From contig NGZR01000001.1 of NCBI GenBank assembly GCA_002197995.1, positions 8,370,001 through 8,434,000 of the forward strand: a stretch of 64,000 bases of DNA. The letters run 5' to 3'. The notes below the pieces were generated by a model. It saw only the letters and a program-made list of their open reading frames with translations, was not told the origin of the DNA and did no database searches. Both the position numbers and the translations under genes were made by a program. Below are positions 12,830 to 25,659 of this stretch, piece after piece (the first letter of the stretch is position 1; every line of letters begins with the position of its first letter). This DNA is from Gaeumannomyces sp. JS-464. Lineage: Eukaryota > Ascomycota > Sordariomycetes > Magnaporthales > Magnaporthaceae.

Positions 12830-14120
12830 TAGGAAAAGCTGTTTCCAGCACCGGAAAGATTACTATTCCGACTTTAATCGGCCAAATCACGTTTTTTATA
12901 GTTTTAATTCCAACCTTTTTCCTGCTGTGCCTTACAAATATAAATGCATTACACGTTTACCTAAATAATACGCGTAACGAGTTTATAAAAAACGACGGTA
13001 CGCGCGTCCCGATTATAAAAAGGCACGGCCACTTTTGGTTTTTTTTAACGACGTTACCCACGTTACGACGGCAGTTAGCTTTATAACGGAAATAAAAATC
13101 GCGGGAGCAATTTTCCTTACGAAAACCGAGCTAAAACGTGTATATAAACGCTTTAAACACCCATTTATCGATAAACTTTAAAGCGTTTTAAAACGTATAA
13201 AGCACGAGGTTAATCGCGACGCTTTCGCAATAATTAATTAAATATACCATTTTTGTTAAAAAAAAAAGTCCTACATTATAACGCTTTCAATTTAAACTTT
13301 AAAACGATATTAACTTTAACTACGAAATAATTACCAACGTGTTTTATATTAATTATAAGCTAATTTTTTACGTAATCGATACGAATATAGCTTTTAATAT
13401 TATAACGCTTTTTAAAAACATATCGGTAAAAAAAACGTGGGAAGCTTTTAAACGGTGTTAAGTTAACGTTTATTTAGGACCTTTTAACGTAATTTTTTAT
13501 AATACCGGTATTAACTTCGCCGCGAGCGAATTTTAAGCGAAAGTAAAGCTTTTTAGGATTATTTATAAACAGGTCCTAATCGAAGCGCATTGGTTAATCG
13601 GCAAAATTAAAAGATATTACGCCTTTTTACGCCGGGCTTTTAATATTATCCGATAAAAGTGCCCAATTATGCATTTCGAATTAATGCTTTAAAAAGCAAT
13701 AAAAACCGTAAACGATACGGCCGGCCCCGACGGACTTGTTTTTATATTGCTCGTTTTTAAAGCAATGCTTTAAATTAATAACGAATCGCCACTTTTATAA
13801 ACCCAAATACAAAAAGCCGCTATAATTAAAAAAGCTATAACAAAAATCCGGATTTTACACGATAAGCGACGTATGTAAAAAGCATTAGCTATACGTAACG
13901 AACTAAACATAAAACGAATGCTTCCGAGCTTTTTAGCTTTAAAAAGCGAGGTTTTAATATTTCGGGAAAAGGATAAATGGCAAGGCTTATATAAGGTCCT
14001 ATCCATAATAAACACATTAATTACGGTAAAAACGATTAACGGCAACGCGACTTTCAAAAGCACGGTGGTTAAACCTTATTATAAAACAAAAAAACGTATC
14101 GTGCAAAAATCCGAAAAATA
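12830..14120 (+). pseudogene. Copia-A protease and integrase remnant
   Basis: Protease-like blocks appear near 12,840-12,990 ('IPTLIGQITFFIVLIPTFF', 'LLCLTNINAL'). Integrase core blocks run through 13,300-13,800 ('WEAFKRC', 'YLGPFNVIFYNTGINFAAS', 'EAHWLIGKIKRYYAFLRRAF', 'TVNDTAGPDGLVF'). The open frame at 13918-14121 encodes the conserved segment after the core ('EVLIFREKDKWQGLYKVLSI', 'FKSTVVKPYY'), which connects integrase to RT in this fungal copia lineage. Catalytic acidic residues are partly replaced (N for D). Confidence 0.82.
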
Positions 14121-14369
14121 GCCAGCACTTTTCGAATATTTTAAACCCGAATAATTAAAACGCCGAAAAAAACCCCCGAAAAAAGGCCGTAAAATAGCAA
14201 AACAAGGAGCCCCAAAATTAAACAGCTATTTTATTTAAAATTACGGTATTACTTAAGGTTTTTAATAAACGGGGTCGCTTTCGCAAAAACGCATAACTAA
14301 TAGTTGTAATAAAACGAAGCTTTTAACAAATGCATACGACGTTTTTAAACGCTAAAAAGCACTAATTCT

Positions 14370-15690
14370 ACTAGTTAGCGATTCGATTTAAATAAAAAGG
14401 TAAAATTACAGCTCCCGGTCCACCATTTAAGCAATTAACCCAATAAAAACTAAACGCATTTATCGGCGTTAAAATAATTAAACCGATTATTAAAAGGACT
14501 TTTAACAAAGCCACGATTTTTGGATTACGAATTATAAACGAGGTAAAAAGGCAAACCTTAAAACCCTTTAAAAAATCGAAACTTATAGCTATAAAATATA
14601 ACGACGAGGAAAACATAACATTTTTACGTAATTTCCTACAATTATAAAATGCAATTAACAATTAATTTTAACGATCGCATTATCGCTTACGTTTATAAAA
14701 TTTAGTTTAATAATCCGAAATATTAGTTAAACGTACACCTAATCGGAATTAAAATTGCAAAAAAACGTTTTCCTACGTTTATTTAAAAAGTTATTAATAT
14801 GGTTTAAACCGGGCACGTTATTTAAAATAATTAAGCCTTTTTATAAAATCGCGGAATTAGGTTTGCATTAGTTCGTTACTTATTAAAAGCACTATAAAAA
14901 GCGTTTAAATTGTTAAACGTTAAGTTACGATTTTTACCTGCTTATTTTAAAAAGCGAACAAAGCTTTAGGATCGTAAGCATGTAAATAAACGATACTTTA
15001 AATTTTGGAAATCCGGACTTTTTAATAAAGGAAAAATTAGCAATCCAAAAAGCAAGTTTTCGTGCAAAACCAAAATCGATTTTTAAACCGGGAAACGAAA
15101 CCGACTTTAACAAGTGCAAAATCCTAATAGGAAATTATAAGCTCGAAATTTGATAAAAAAAACAAAGTAAAAGGTTCGAGCTAATAAAAACCGATTTAAA
15201 AAGCTTAAGTTATAAATATATTGTTTAAAAAGCTCGAAACGCATATATTAGTTTTATATGCCAACCGGAAGCCGCGTTCGATTATTTCGTAACGGCGTAA
15301 ATTAAAAACCCGGGATAAAAGGACGTAATTAAACTAAATAAAAGGATTAAATAGCAAATCGACAACGCTTAAAAAGGGCTAAAGTACGTTTTATTGGATT
15401 TGTAAAAAACTAACCTTTACGTTTTCGTAAACGGATTATTCGCAAATAATCCAAACTTAAATTTACAAATCGGGTTTGTAATTATATTAAGCAATAAAAA
15501 ATTCGACGATTAAAAAATTAGCTTTTAATTAATCGAAAACATTTTGCATTGGACGTTAATTAAATGCAAAAGGGTTATAAAAAGCGTTTTCGCAAGTAAA
15601 ATTTACGGGATGGTTAACGTATTAATAATAGTTTCGCGGAAATATTTAATTATAAACTTTTTAGTTAAAACCATTGCGATTTTAAAACTA
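14370..15690 (+). pseudogene. Copia-A reverse transcriptase and RNase H remnant
   Basis: The RT N-terminal block is readable near 14,500-14,650 ('ATIFGLRIINEV', 'KSKLIAIKYNDEEN'), which matches the start of fungal copia RTs. The middle of RT is too mutated to follow. RNase H is clear near 15,400-15,670: 'LFANNPNLNLQIGFVIILSN' and 'ILHWTLIKCKRVIKSVFASK'. The first of these normally begins D-A-S-F-A. Minus-strand open frames at 14371-14661 and 14934-15119 are antisense shadows. Confidence 0.8.
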
Positions 15691-16521
15691 CTGGTCGTTA
15701 GCGCAAAAGATTAGCAAATTAAAGTTTAAAAAAATTATTTACATCGGCTGGCACGAATAACCAAAAGCATAGGATTAGCAACGGTTACCGGCCGGCTAAT
15801 ATTAAAGCACTTAATTTTATTAAACTTGCCGGCCAAAAGAAAGTTAAAGTAATTTAGGCATGGGAACGATTTTTATTTGCCTTTTGCAAAGCGCGAGCGA
15901 GTAAGGGATTTGCCTTTTCCCTTTTTAGCACGAGTTTTTTTCACGCCACTATTTGGGACCGTTTTAACGCCAATTTAACCTTTTTTAACGGATTTGCCTT
16001 TGCTAGCTCCTTTAAAGCGAGTGGATACTATCGCGGTAATTAATCGAGCAGCAAATTAGTAAAGTAGAAATTGGCAAACAGGTAAGCAGGCAGCGGGGAT
16101 ATCGATATTTGTAGTTATAAAAATTAAATTCCAAATTACAACGATTAAAGCTTACGGCTTTTAAAATATCCCAAACCTTTTAAGTTATATTTCCGATTTG
16201 CTTTTTCCTATTACACCGATTAGCACGCATACGGCCTAATAAATTTGTATTAAAATTATTTACTGCTATTATGCGCATTTAATCCGGCATTACCTAATTT
16301 TATAAGCGCTTAATTAAACATTGCCCCATTTCCTATTATTCCTATTTACAATCCTTATTTATAATCCTTACCGATATTTAACACAATCCTTTTACCCTTT
16401 TTTCCTTTATTTTTAAAGTAGGTTATTAAATTCGAATTCCTTTGTTATTAGTATTATAAAATCCCGGGATTTGGAAAACGAGCATTTACTAATGCACGCG
16501 TTTAAAAAAAAGAATTGCTAA

Positions 16522-16758
16522 TGTTAATCCACGTGATTTAACGCGTGCATCCAAAAAGGGCCCACGTTTTGTAAAGCCGCAAGCTTACGGGCCGTGCGCT
16601 CCCACGAGTTTACAAAAGGGGATTTTGTAATCCCCTTCCTATAATTAGATTTTTATAAAAAACATGCATTATTACAAACACCAGTTCCAAATTTATAAAT
16701 TTTTGTTTTTTCCTTTTAAGAGATTTCCGTGCCTATAAAAGTACCACTCCTACCAACA
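16522..16758 (+). repeat. 3' LTR of Copia-A
   Basis: Direct repeat of 9822-10059, ending CCAACA and followed by the GTAGC duplication. Confidence 0.92.
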
Positions 16759-17210
16759 GTAGCGGCCTTTTTAAAAGTCGCCCCGGCGTGTTGCGGGGTT
16801 ATTAGCCCGTGCTATAGCGCGAAAAACGCTATTCGCAAAGTTATTAAACGTTTTAGCCCCTTTTTTAAACACGGAAGCAGGGTTATTAGGCGGTAAAATT
16901 TCGAATCCGTTATGTTTAATTTGTTCGGCTTTTATAGCATAACCACTTCCGCTATACGGAAAGGGCTTAAGTGGTGCCCGGCTTTTAGGCATGCTTCGAA
17001 AAAGGCTTTAACGTATTCCCTTATTACCGGCCATGCCGCCGTTAGCAGCTTAACTAATAAGGAGTCGATGCCCGGGGCCGTGTTTGCCGTGCTAATAATG
17101 CATTTCCGACACTTTTTTAACGGGACGTAAAAGTTCCACGGGAGTTGTGCAATCCCTTAGGGGGCCTTTTAACGTAACGGATTTTTTTATAAGTCGTTTT
17201 CCGCCGTAAA
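16759..17210 (-). mobile_element. LINE copy A, N-terminal reverse transcriptase segment
   Basis: The minus-strand open frame at 16771-16992 resembles the RT fingers region of Tad/I LINEs ('AEQIKHNGFEILPPN', where LPPNQFG is typical). The segment matches 32271-33154 of LINE copy B, once the solo LTR there is removed. It is bounded by Copia-A on the left and by the 5'-truncated LINE insertion on the right. Position 17197-17210 is one copy of that insertion's target duplication. Confidence 0.82.
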
Positions 17211-18024
17211 AGGGCACGGGGACTTCGATTAGTACCACCGAAAATTCGGACACGAGGACGATAACCCGTGCCGTTATGGGAAAAACAAATCCCTTTCCCA
17301 CACTGTATTTTGCAGGTTAGTTAAAGCGTTAAAAAACAAATGGCTTACGGCGAACCCTCCCCCGGCTTTGGATAAGCCCGGGTATTGGAAACGGCTACTT
17401 TAAAAGCCCGTCCTTTTTACCTCGTTCGTCGAAGCCACCAACTATATATACTATCGCCGGGTAATAATAACGGGTTGTAAAAGGCTTATATATAACCTTT
17501 CCCTTGTTTTTCGTACCTTTTTTCCTTTGTAATTGCTACTTTATTTAAACTAGCATTAGGCTCGCTAGTTCCCCGCATACCCGGCTGGGCCTAAAGGGGC
17601 CCCGAAAACCTCCCCGCCCAAACCCGGCTTTACCCCTTTTCCGGCCGAACGCATAACTACCACCCGCAACGCTTACAGCGCCCCGGCGTTTATACGCCTT
17701 ATAGCCGATTACCCGCTTACTAATAAGGAGCGCTGGAATGCGGCCCGACCTCCGTATGCCTTTTAGTTTAATTTGTTAGCCGCCTTAATAGCAGCATTAT
17801 AACCTGGTGTAAATAAGCTTAGGTAGCGCTAGCACGTCGTATGCCTTTTGGGAAGCAGGGATTAGTAAATCCCGATTTACCCACGTTAAATAAACTTTTT
17901 CTTTTTTTCTCTCTTTTTTTTTCTCTCTTTTTTTTTCTCTCTTTTTTTTCTCTCTTTTTTTTTCTCTCTTTTTTTTTCTCTCTTTTTTTTTCTCTCTTTT
18001 TTTTTCTCTTTTTTTTTTTTTCTC
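17211..18024 (+). mobile_element. 5'-truncated LINE inserted head-on into LINE copy A
   Basis: This 814-bp block has no counterpart in LINE copy B and is flanked by a 14-bp duplication (17197-17210 and 18025-18038, differing by two C-to-T changes). On the plus strand it starts in the C-terminal LINE zinc motif ('HGDFD', then 'RKFGHEDDNPCRYGKNKS' and a later 'FC'). It runs through the LINE 3' UTR and ends in a long pyrimidine-rich tail. Truncation at the 5' end, a long target duplication and a simple-sequence tail are the marks of target-primed reverse transcription. Confidence 0.88.
17890..18024 (+). repeat. (CTCTCTTTTTTT)n tail of the inserted LINE
   Basis: A roughly 130-bp pyrimidine array of CTCTC blocks separated by T runs, at the 3' end of the plus-strand LINE. 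Long lysine/arginine/glutamate frames on the minus strand and Phe/Leu/Ser frames on the plus strand over this array are artefacts of the repeat. Confidence 0.9.
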
Positions 18025-20808
18025 TCCTCCGCCGTAAACCTGCAAGGGATTTTCCAGCCTAACGCTTCCGCTTTATCTTTTAGCGTTACGATAACCTCCC
18101 TATCGATATTTAACGGGGGGAGCCGTATAGCAAGCGTAAGTTTATGCCATTTTACAACACGGTATAACGCTGCTAGAAAATCGATTTCCTCCAGCACGTT
18201 AGCCTAATGCTATTTTTTAACTGCCCAAACCGCTGCTTCCAACGCGTAGGCCTCGGCCGTACTAAGCCCGCCCCCCGCCGTGGTTTTTGCCAGGTCCCGC
18301 TGTACGGTAGCGCATTTTTCGTTCCATTACGGTTGGCTTATATTTTTAGCTTTAAGCTTTTTACCGAAAGTAGTTAGCGCACTTTTAGCAAATTTATTAA
18401 TGCTTTAGCTGCTTTATCCAAATAGTTTATAACGTGCGAGCTTATAAATTTCGGCAAAGTGCCGGCTTTAAAGCCCGTTAATAGCGGCATGCTGCCAGCC
18501 CCGATTGCTACCACGTTCGTAAACATTAGTAGTTTATCGTTAAAAAGCGTAATACGTTAGCAATTCGAGGTAGCGTTATTAAAGTAGGGGATTTCGATTC
18601 GTATTATGCAATAATTCGAATTGGTTGCTAGCATAAGGTCGATTTTTGCTGTTGCTAACAGGACGTTAAAAAAAGTAAAGTTTAGCATACCTTTTTTATC
18701 GTACGTAGGCTTATTTAAATACGTAAGTAAAAAAAGGTTGCAAAAATTAACTTATTAAATTATTTTTTTGCTTTTATTTTTATTACCCGGGCCGGGTTTT
18801 ATGCCGGGAACGAAGCGTTAAAATTTTTAATTACGATGCATTTCGTTATTAAGCGTTAACGTAATAACAAGTTTAAAAAAGGTTTTAAAAAATCCCTTAA
18901 AACTTTGTATACGTTAATAAAAATGCACCCGGAAATAACAAGTTAAAAGATATTTCGCGTATTGCTTGCCGGCTTATTCGCAACTGGCCGAAACCTTTGG
19001 TTTTTCCGTACGTAAGTTATTACCCGGGGTTTAATTTAATAGTTGTGCTAACTATTTACCAAGGTAAATAACTCGTATAACGGGTGGGTATATAGCATAA
19101 GTTTTTTTTTTTTAACGTTAAAAAGCTTTTGCATTAATACCACGTCGATTTTCCGGTTTTAATATAATTAAAGCAAAATTACCGCCGCTATTTAATTGCG
19201 ATAAACGTTCGTTTAAACGGCGGTTAAAACCCGGTAGCGTTTAAAGCGAAGCTTTAAACGCCGGGCCCTATTCCCATATGCTGTTATCCGATTAGCTTTT
19301 AGCATATGTAAAAATGGCGGTAATGTATTAAAAGGTTTAATTTTAAAGTTATTAGCCGGCGGGTACGCCGGCGCTTTTTAAAGCGTTTTTCGAAGCGTTT
19401 TTAAAAGCGATTTCGTTTATTTCGGTGCCTTTTTCCGGCTCGAAAAAGTTTAACTCCATGGTTGCTAATACCTCGTATTAATTATTAAAGCTAACCTTAA
19501 CTTTTTTTGCATAATGCCTTTTTTTATTAACCGTGCTAAGCGCCTTTTCGAAAACCGGGGTGGCTTGCCGGGGTAGGGTTATTAGTTAAACCGCTAGCCC
19601 GTTTAACGGGCATGCCCCGATAGTAGCGGGGGCGGCGGGAACGCCGTTAATAGCGGCGGTGTTATTAATGTCGGCAGCAACGGCCGTAGCGGCTGCGGTG
19701 GCTACGGTTGTATCGGCGGCGGCGGCGGCGGCTTTCGCTGCCTTTTTTACCTCCGCCCGGTACGCCCGCCCGCTTAAGTTCCTAACCGCGTTTAACTCCT
19801 TTTTAATTAAACGTTTTAGCGTGTCGTTTACCCGTACCGGCTTTATAAGGCATTTCGGGTGTGGTCTTAAAAAGGGCCTTAACAGTTTGCATATTGCGGG
19901 GGGGCCGTACACGGTTATACGTGCCGGTCGTTAGTAATTTTCCCGCACTGTAAACATTTATCGGCTTTAACGCAATTGCGGGCCATATAATACCCGTTAT
20001 ATCCGGGGTATGCTATGTAATAAGCGGGTAACGTTTAATATAGCGTAAATAAAAATTAATGCTTTAAAGTTTAAACGGGGTTACGGGCGTATAAAAAGAT
20101 ATAATTTACGATATACGCTTTTAGTAATTTACGCCGGCTTTAAAAGGCTTAACGCTAACCGGTTTAATCCTTATTTAAGCTTTTACTTCTTCCCGAACCA
20201 GTTTTTTAAATACCGGGATTCCTTATTTAAAACCGTTTATTAAAGTAGTTAAGCATTTAAAACGACGTAATTAAATTAAAGTTTAAGCTTTTTAACCCGT
20301 TCGGCGTTATATAAACGGCCTAGCTTTAAGCGGCGTTAAAAAAGCCGATTTTAAATATTAGTTGTTTTAGCTTTTAATACGAATCCCGTTAGCATTCGGT
20401 AAACTTCCAAACGTTCGCTATAATAAACGAAAAGTTCTTGTTATTAGCAAAGGCTTTACAAATGTTAAAGCCCGTTTAAATGTTAGTTTAAACCTGCCGT
20501 TTTTCCGGGATTTTAATTAAAATTCGGTAATTGGGTTTAAAGCCGGCGGGTGGGCGGGGCTCCCGGGTGCCCGGGGTGCACAGTTATTTAAAGCTTATAC
20601 GAGTGGTTAAAGCTGTTTAAAATCCCGTACGAACCGCGCGTCCGCGTAAATGGTTAAAGCGGGCGTTATATGCCGGGCGCGTTATTAGGTTTAAAAGTTG
20701 CAAAAGCTTTTTCGTCCTTTTAAAAAGGGCTGGTTAGCTAGTGTTTTAGTAGCGCTCGCGTATTTAAAAAGCAAACTTTCCAATTATGCGCTTCGCGCGC
20801 CGTTTTAA
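18025..20808 (-). mobile_element. LINE copy A, endonuclease and ORF1 segments
   Basis: On the minus strand 18,025-19,500 matches 33,141-34,502 of LINE copy B and should hold the APE-type endonuclease and its link to RT. A 'GAGSMPLLTGF' reading near 18,500 may be the degenerate G-S-D-H box. Upstream, 19,586-20,000 reads as the C-terminal part of ORF1: a knuckle-like 'CVKADKCLQCGK' and then an open frame with an alanine-rich stretch. The ORF1 sequence is cut at 20,808 by Gypsy-B and continues at 28,006. Confidence 0.72.
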
Positions 20809-21236
20809 TGTTACGACCAGCATGCAAACCCTACGATAACTAGGACGGGAAAGCGCTAAATAGTACTTTTACCCCGCGCTAAAGCACGTGGAATTACGTG
20901 GTTTAAACGGGATTTGTAAATTTATAATAGCTAAAAACAAAGCGACAAATCTAAGCAGGATTTTTAAATTTATAATAGTTAAAAATAAAGCGACAAATCC
21001 AAGGAAATTATTAAAAACGAATAACGTATATATAAAAATGAATTTCCTACTGTTTTAAATAGTTTTAATTAAAGCTTTAGCATTAATTAACTTAAGTTAG
21101 CTTTTAAACATCCCTTAAAGCAAGCAATTAAATTATCCTTTTAAGTTACGTATTTTTTTATTTATTAGCATTAGCGTTATTATCCTTTTCCACTTTTAAA
21201 ATGCCTTACTTTAAAAGCAAACTACTAATTGTAACA
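20809..21236 (+). repeat. 5' LTR of Gypsy-B
   Basis: 428 bp, paired with 27578-28005. Where the right LTR reads CCAAATGGTGCCCC this copy reads TAAATAGTACTTTT, all transitions. The same LTR family occurs as a solo LTR (32342), as the Gypsy-C 5' LTR (34503) and as a fragment (45462). Confidence 0.93.
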
Positions 21237-21279
21237 TTTTAATTAATTTTATTTAATACTTTATTAAAAAGAAAGGATA

Positions 21280-22260
21280 ATGCAATTATAACAAGCAATA
21301 GCAAAAAGTTTAAAAAGGAAAAAATCACGGTTTTTACCTTTAACGGTGTTAAGTACGACCTTAACGAAGCCGTTAATACGGCTAGCCTTTTTAAACTTAT
21401 AACGGACGAAATCGCTAAAAGCTAAACCGAAATAAAGTAATTTACTGCAAAGTTAATATCTTTTAAAGCATTTATCGCAATCCGAGCGTACAAATTCCTA
21501 TTCCCGGACTTTTACAAAAAGGAGGACGGCAAATTTAAAACGTTTTTTACTAAATGCAAAAGCGATTTTAAATTTTACAAACAGCAATTCGTAAGCGAAA
21601 AATAAAAGGTTGCTTACGTTATTACCAAGCTAAACGGCAAACTAAAAAAATGGGTTTAACTAATTTAAAACGATTACTTTAAAAGATATAAAAAAAGCTA
21701 AAAAACTATTAAAATTATTTTCGCTAATTTCGAAACTTTCGGAAAAAAGGTCGGAAAAATGTTCGGTATAATCGACGAAACCCGAATCGCCGAAAAAAAC
21801 TTGCTAACTTTTAAATAGCGAAAGCCCGCACTTAAATACGCCGTAAACTTTTAACGGATTAGTATTAAGCTTAATTAAAACGACGTTACGTTAATATTGC
21901 ACTTTTATAACGGATTGCGCGAAAACGTAAAAGATAAATTCGTAAAGTAAAATCGCCCCAAGTTTTTTACGAATTACGTTAAAAACGCGGTTCGTATTAG
22001 CGATAAATTGTATAAATAATAATAGGAAAAAAAAGGATATGGTTTTAAAAATATAGCATAAAATAATAAAGCTAATTAAAAAAAGGCTAAATAATAACTT
22101 ATTACGGTTTATAAAACGCATTTAAACTTTATAAGCTTTAATACGGGAGCCGCTTATTAGTAATAAGGGTAGTAAAAAAAGCAAAAGTAAAACCCGAAAA
22201 ACGGAAAGTGCTTTAAATGCGGCTAAACCGGCCATATTAAAATAAATTGCTTTTAACGAA
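21280..22260 (+). pseudogene. Gypsy-B gag remnant with CCHC knuckle
   Basis: A long gag reading can be followed with few interruptions, including 'FTFNGVKYDLNEAV', 'AIRAYKFLFPDFYKKEDGKF' and 'HFYNGLRENVKDKF'. It ends in a C-x2-C-x4-H-x4-C knuckle at 22200-22255 ('KCFKCG', a stop, then 'TGHIKINC'). The homologous codon in Gypsy-C (near 35,905) is CAA where this copy has TAA, a direct example of a C-to-T stop. Tryptophan and glutamine codons are the usual casualties. Confidence 0.85.
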
Positions 22261-24169
22261 ATAATAACCGCTAAATAGTTAACTTTTAAAAAATATAAAA
22301 AAGCTTAATATAAAAAGGATTATGCTTTAAAACGGTATTTAATTAAACGTATTGCTATAATAAACTATGTATTACATATTAATTCGTTAAAAAAGTTACC
22401 GGATGGTATTTTTAAAATTTTTAAAGCATTTGCATGTTTAAAACCACGAGGTATAAATATAATAGCGAGGGAAAGTAACGCGTCGTTTTCGGAATTACGG
22501 GCTCGAAAGAAAAAAACGACGCCGTTTTTTATAGGATTTGAAAAAAAGCAACCTTAGCAAATGGTTCGGAAAAAGGAAAAGCTTAAAAAAAACTTTTAAA
22601 TTAAATACACCTTTTCCGAAAGTCGAAAAATTTTAACACCGACGTTAAAATGGATTAAAACGAATAAAACCTCGAAATAGCCGAGTTTTAAAAACGAGCA
22701 AAAAGCTCGAGCGGTATAACTTTTATATTTATAATTCGCGAAAACCAAATAAATTAAAAAGGCTAATACGCTTTTACGCTTTTTAACGTTTTGGAATGTT
22801 TTTAAAACGTTAAGGTTATAAAACACCCAAATGGCTCGTTATGCTACGCCACCCTAGTAAACGGAAATAACGGCTAACCTTTATCGTAGTTTAACGATTA
22901 ATAGGAAGTTAAATACGTTAAATACCGGTTTAACGACGTAAATAAGCTAAAAAAGGCTGCGTTAAACCTTAAAAACCAACCTAGCGTTAATTTAAAACAT
23001 TTTAAACATTTGCACTTTTTTTAAACAAAATGCATTTACGAAAAGTGCAAATTCCATTTATAACCTAAGCTTAAATACGACTTTTTCCTACGAAAAATAA
23101 AAAGTAAGCCTAAAGTTAAACCCCGTTTAGCATTTTAATTATTACGGTAAAAACCAGCCCGGATCGGCAAATTTACCGCAATTTTTAAACTTAACAAACG
23201 GTATTCGATATTATATGTTATTAAAACGTTTAATTAAAGGAATTGTAAAATTGCGAAATGCAAAAAACATATGGTATAAAAAGCGAAAGCTTAGCATTAA
23301 AGGATCGCGCGAACGTATATCCCGTTTAACTTAAACAAAAAAACGAACGTACGGTACTCGTTCCTTTTATTAAAAAACTAAAAAAAACCACCCGAGCGGA
23401 AAGCACGAAATGGCAAACGGAAACCGATAAAAACCCTCGCGATAATAAAATCGAATTAACCGTACGATTTATTAACGTTTCGGATAAAATATTAAAAAAA
23501 AAGGTTAAAATAATAATCGATTGCGAAATATAAAGCGATTATATATCGCTATAAACGGTTAAACGGTATAAAATCCTTACGAGTTAAAAACGCTAACTAT
23601 ATTAATTAAAAACGGTTAAAAAAATACCCGTCGTTTATAATAAAAAATGGATCGACCGAAAAACACGACCAGTAATATTAAGCATTTAAAATGGGAAAAA
23701 CGTTACTATTATATTAAATAAATTAAATATAAAAAAAGGAAATGTAATTTTCGAAATCCCTTAATTTAAAAAAAAATAACCTACGAATAAATTAAGTTAC
23801 CGGTTAAATTTAATAAAAAAAGTTACAAATAATTAAAACGGTTTACTAAATATAAACTTTAAACTATAAATATAAAAAGCAACGAAAGGAGGTTATAACG
23901 GTAATAGGATTTAGCAATCCACCTTCGCATTTAGCATTAACAAATATACGATTATTTAAAATAAAAAGCGATTAAAACAATTAAATTAACGTTAAAAAAC
24001 GGCTCGCGAATGTTTTGGAAAAATACCATAAATACGAAAAGTTATTTAGGAAAAACTTAAAAACGGTGCTTCCTAAATACAAACCGTTCGATTTTAAAAT
24101 TAAGTTTAAATTAAAAACGCAATTTAAATACCAAAAGTTGTACCAGCTTAGCTTTCGGTAATAAAAAAT

Positions 24170-25380
24170 GCTAAAAAAACAATTAAAGGAAAATTTACGA
24201 AAAGGATATATTAAACCTTTCGAATTTTTCGTAAAATACGGATTTTATAAAAAAAAAACGGGACGGAACGAATATGCATCGATTACCGCCCGTTAAACGA
24301 AGCTATTATTAAAAATCGATATTTTGCTTTTTATCGACGAGTTACGCGATAAGCTCGAAAAAGCCTAATATTTTACGGCTTTAAATTTACGGAAAGCTTA
24401 TAGCTTAATACGGATTAAAAAAGGTTAAAAGTGGCTTACGGCTTTTAAAATAAAGCTTAATTACTACGAGCTTTTAATAATAACCTTTAAGCTTATTAAC
24501 GTATTAGCTACTTTTAAAGGATAATTAACCACGTGTTACGCGAATACTTTAACGTTTTCGTTCTCGCGTACCTGGACGATATCCTAATTTTTTTAAAAAC
24601 GATGGAAAAACATAAGCAATACGTATATAAAATGCTTTAAAAGCTGCTTAATGCAAAGCTCCTCGTTAAACTAAAAAAATGCGAATAGCATTCGCAAAAA
24701 GTCGCTTTTTTAAGGTTCGTAATTATATTTAAACAAGTTTGCATAAACTTTAAAAAAGTCGAAAAAGTTAAAAAGTGGCTTATATTTAAACACGTTACGC
24801 AAATACAAAAGTTATTAAGGTTTTTAAACTTTTATAAATAGTTTATCCGTAGTTATAGCAAAATCGTTATACCATTTATAAACTTTATTAAAAATAATTA
24901 CCAATTTTATTAGGAAAGGTAAAAATAAAAGGCTTTCGAGCAATTACGGGACGCCGTATTAAAAAAACCAATGTTAATATTCCCAAACCCAAAAAAACCC
25001 TTCGAAATTAAAACTAACGCGTTAAATTACGCGATCGGCAACCAACTCGAATAGCGAAACGATTAAAAACGGTTGCACCTTTGCGCGTTTTTTTCGCAAA
25101 AGTTAAATAAATTTAAACTAAATTATTAAATTTACAATAAAAAACTTTTAGCAATTATTTAAACATTTAAAAATGGCGACCGCATTTTTATAAAACTAAA
25201 CATTAAATTGTAATATATATAAACTATAAAAACTTAACATATTTTACTATTAGTAAAAACCTAAATAAGCGATAAATTCGTTAAAACGAGTTTTTGCAAA
25301 ACTATAACGTTCGGGTTAAATACCGAAAAGGGTCGGAAAACGGCCGGGCGAATACCTTAAGCCGACGACCGAACCACCAG
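24170..25380 (+). pseudogene. Gypsy-B reverse transcriptase and RNase H remnant
   Basis: RT motifs in order: 'KIDILLFIDELRDKLEKA' near 24,320; 'YFTALNLRKAYSLIRIKKG' near 24,370-24,430; and the catalytic box 'AYLDDILIF' near 24,566-24,590, which is intact. RNase H is readable near 25,000-25,350 with 'NALNYAIGNQLE', 'LHLCAFFSQKLNKFKLNY' and 'KKLLAII'. The frames shift and carry stops between these blocks, so no product is possible. The same blocks recur in Gypsy-C with more damage. Confidence 0.88.
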
Positions 25381-25659
25381 GTTATAATACTTGAAAAAAT
25401 ACGAGTAATCCTAACGAAAAAACCAAACGGGTTTTTAATCCCAGTATAAAGGATATTCGCTAAAACGGTCCGGTAAGGAAAAGTTTAAACCTTAAAAAAA
25501 AATCCAACAAATTTATAACCAGTTGGCATACGGCTATTAAAGCGTAAGAAAAACGTAAAAACGGTTATAATAACATTACGGGTTCGCAAAAACTCGAGCC
25601 GAAATATAAAACGCAATAAAAAATTGCGAAAGTTATGCTAAAAACAAAGCTAATAGGCA

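Larger units (their letters stand above)
9822..16758 (+). mobile_element. Copia-A: full-length Ty1/copia element, RIP-inactivated
   Basis: LTRs of about 237 bp (9822-10059 and 16522-16758) start TGTTAATCCACG. A perfect 5-bp duplication GTAGC (9817-9821 and 16759-16763) flanks the element. The intact empty site ('ATCGGTAGCGGCC') is present in LINE copy B near 32,270. Inside, a gag zinc motif, protease, integrase, RT and RNase H follow in that order. Integrase before RT defines Ty1/copia. All frames are broken, chiefly by C-to-T and G-to-A changes. Confidence 0.93.

Noticed and set aside
17797..18197. Lys/Arg/Glu-rich open frames (minus strand) and Phe/Leu/Ser frames (plus strand)
   Set aside because: They are translations of the CTCTC/T-run tail of a LINE and have no coding origin.
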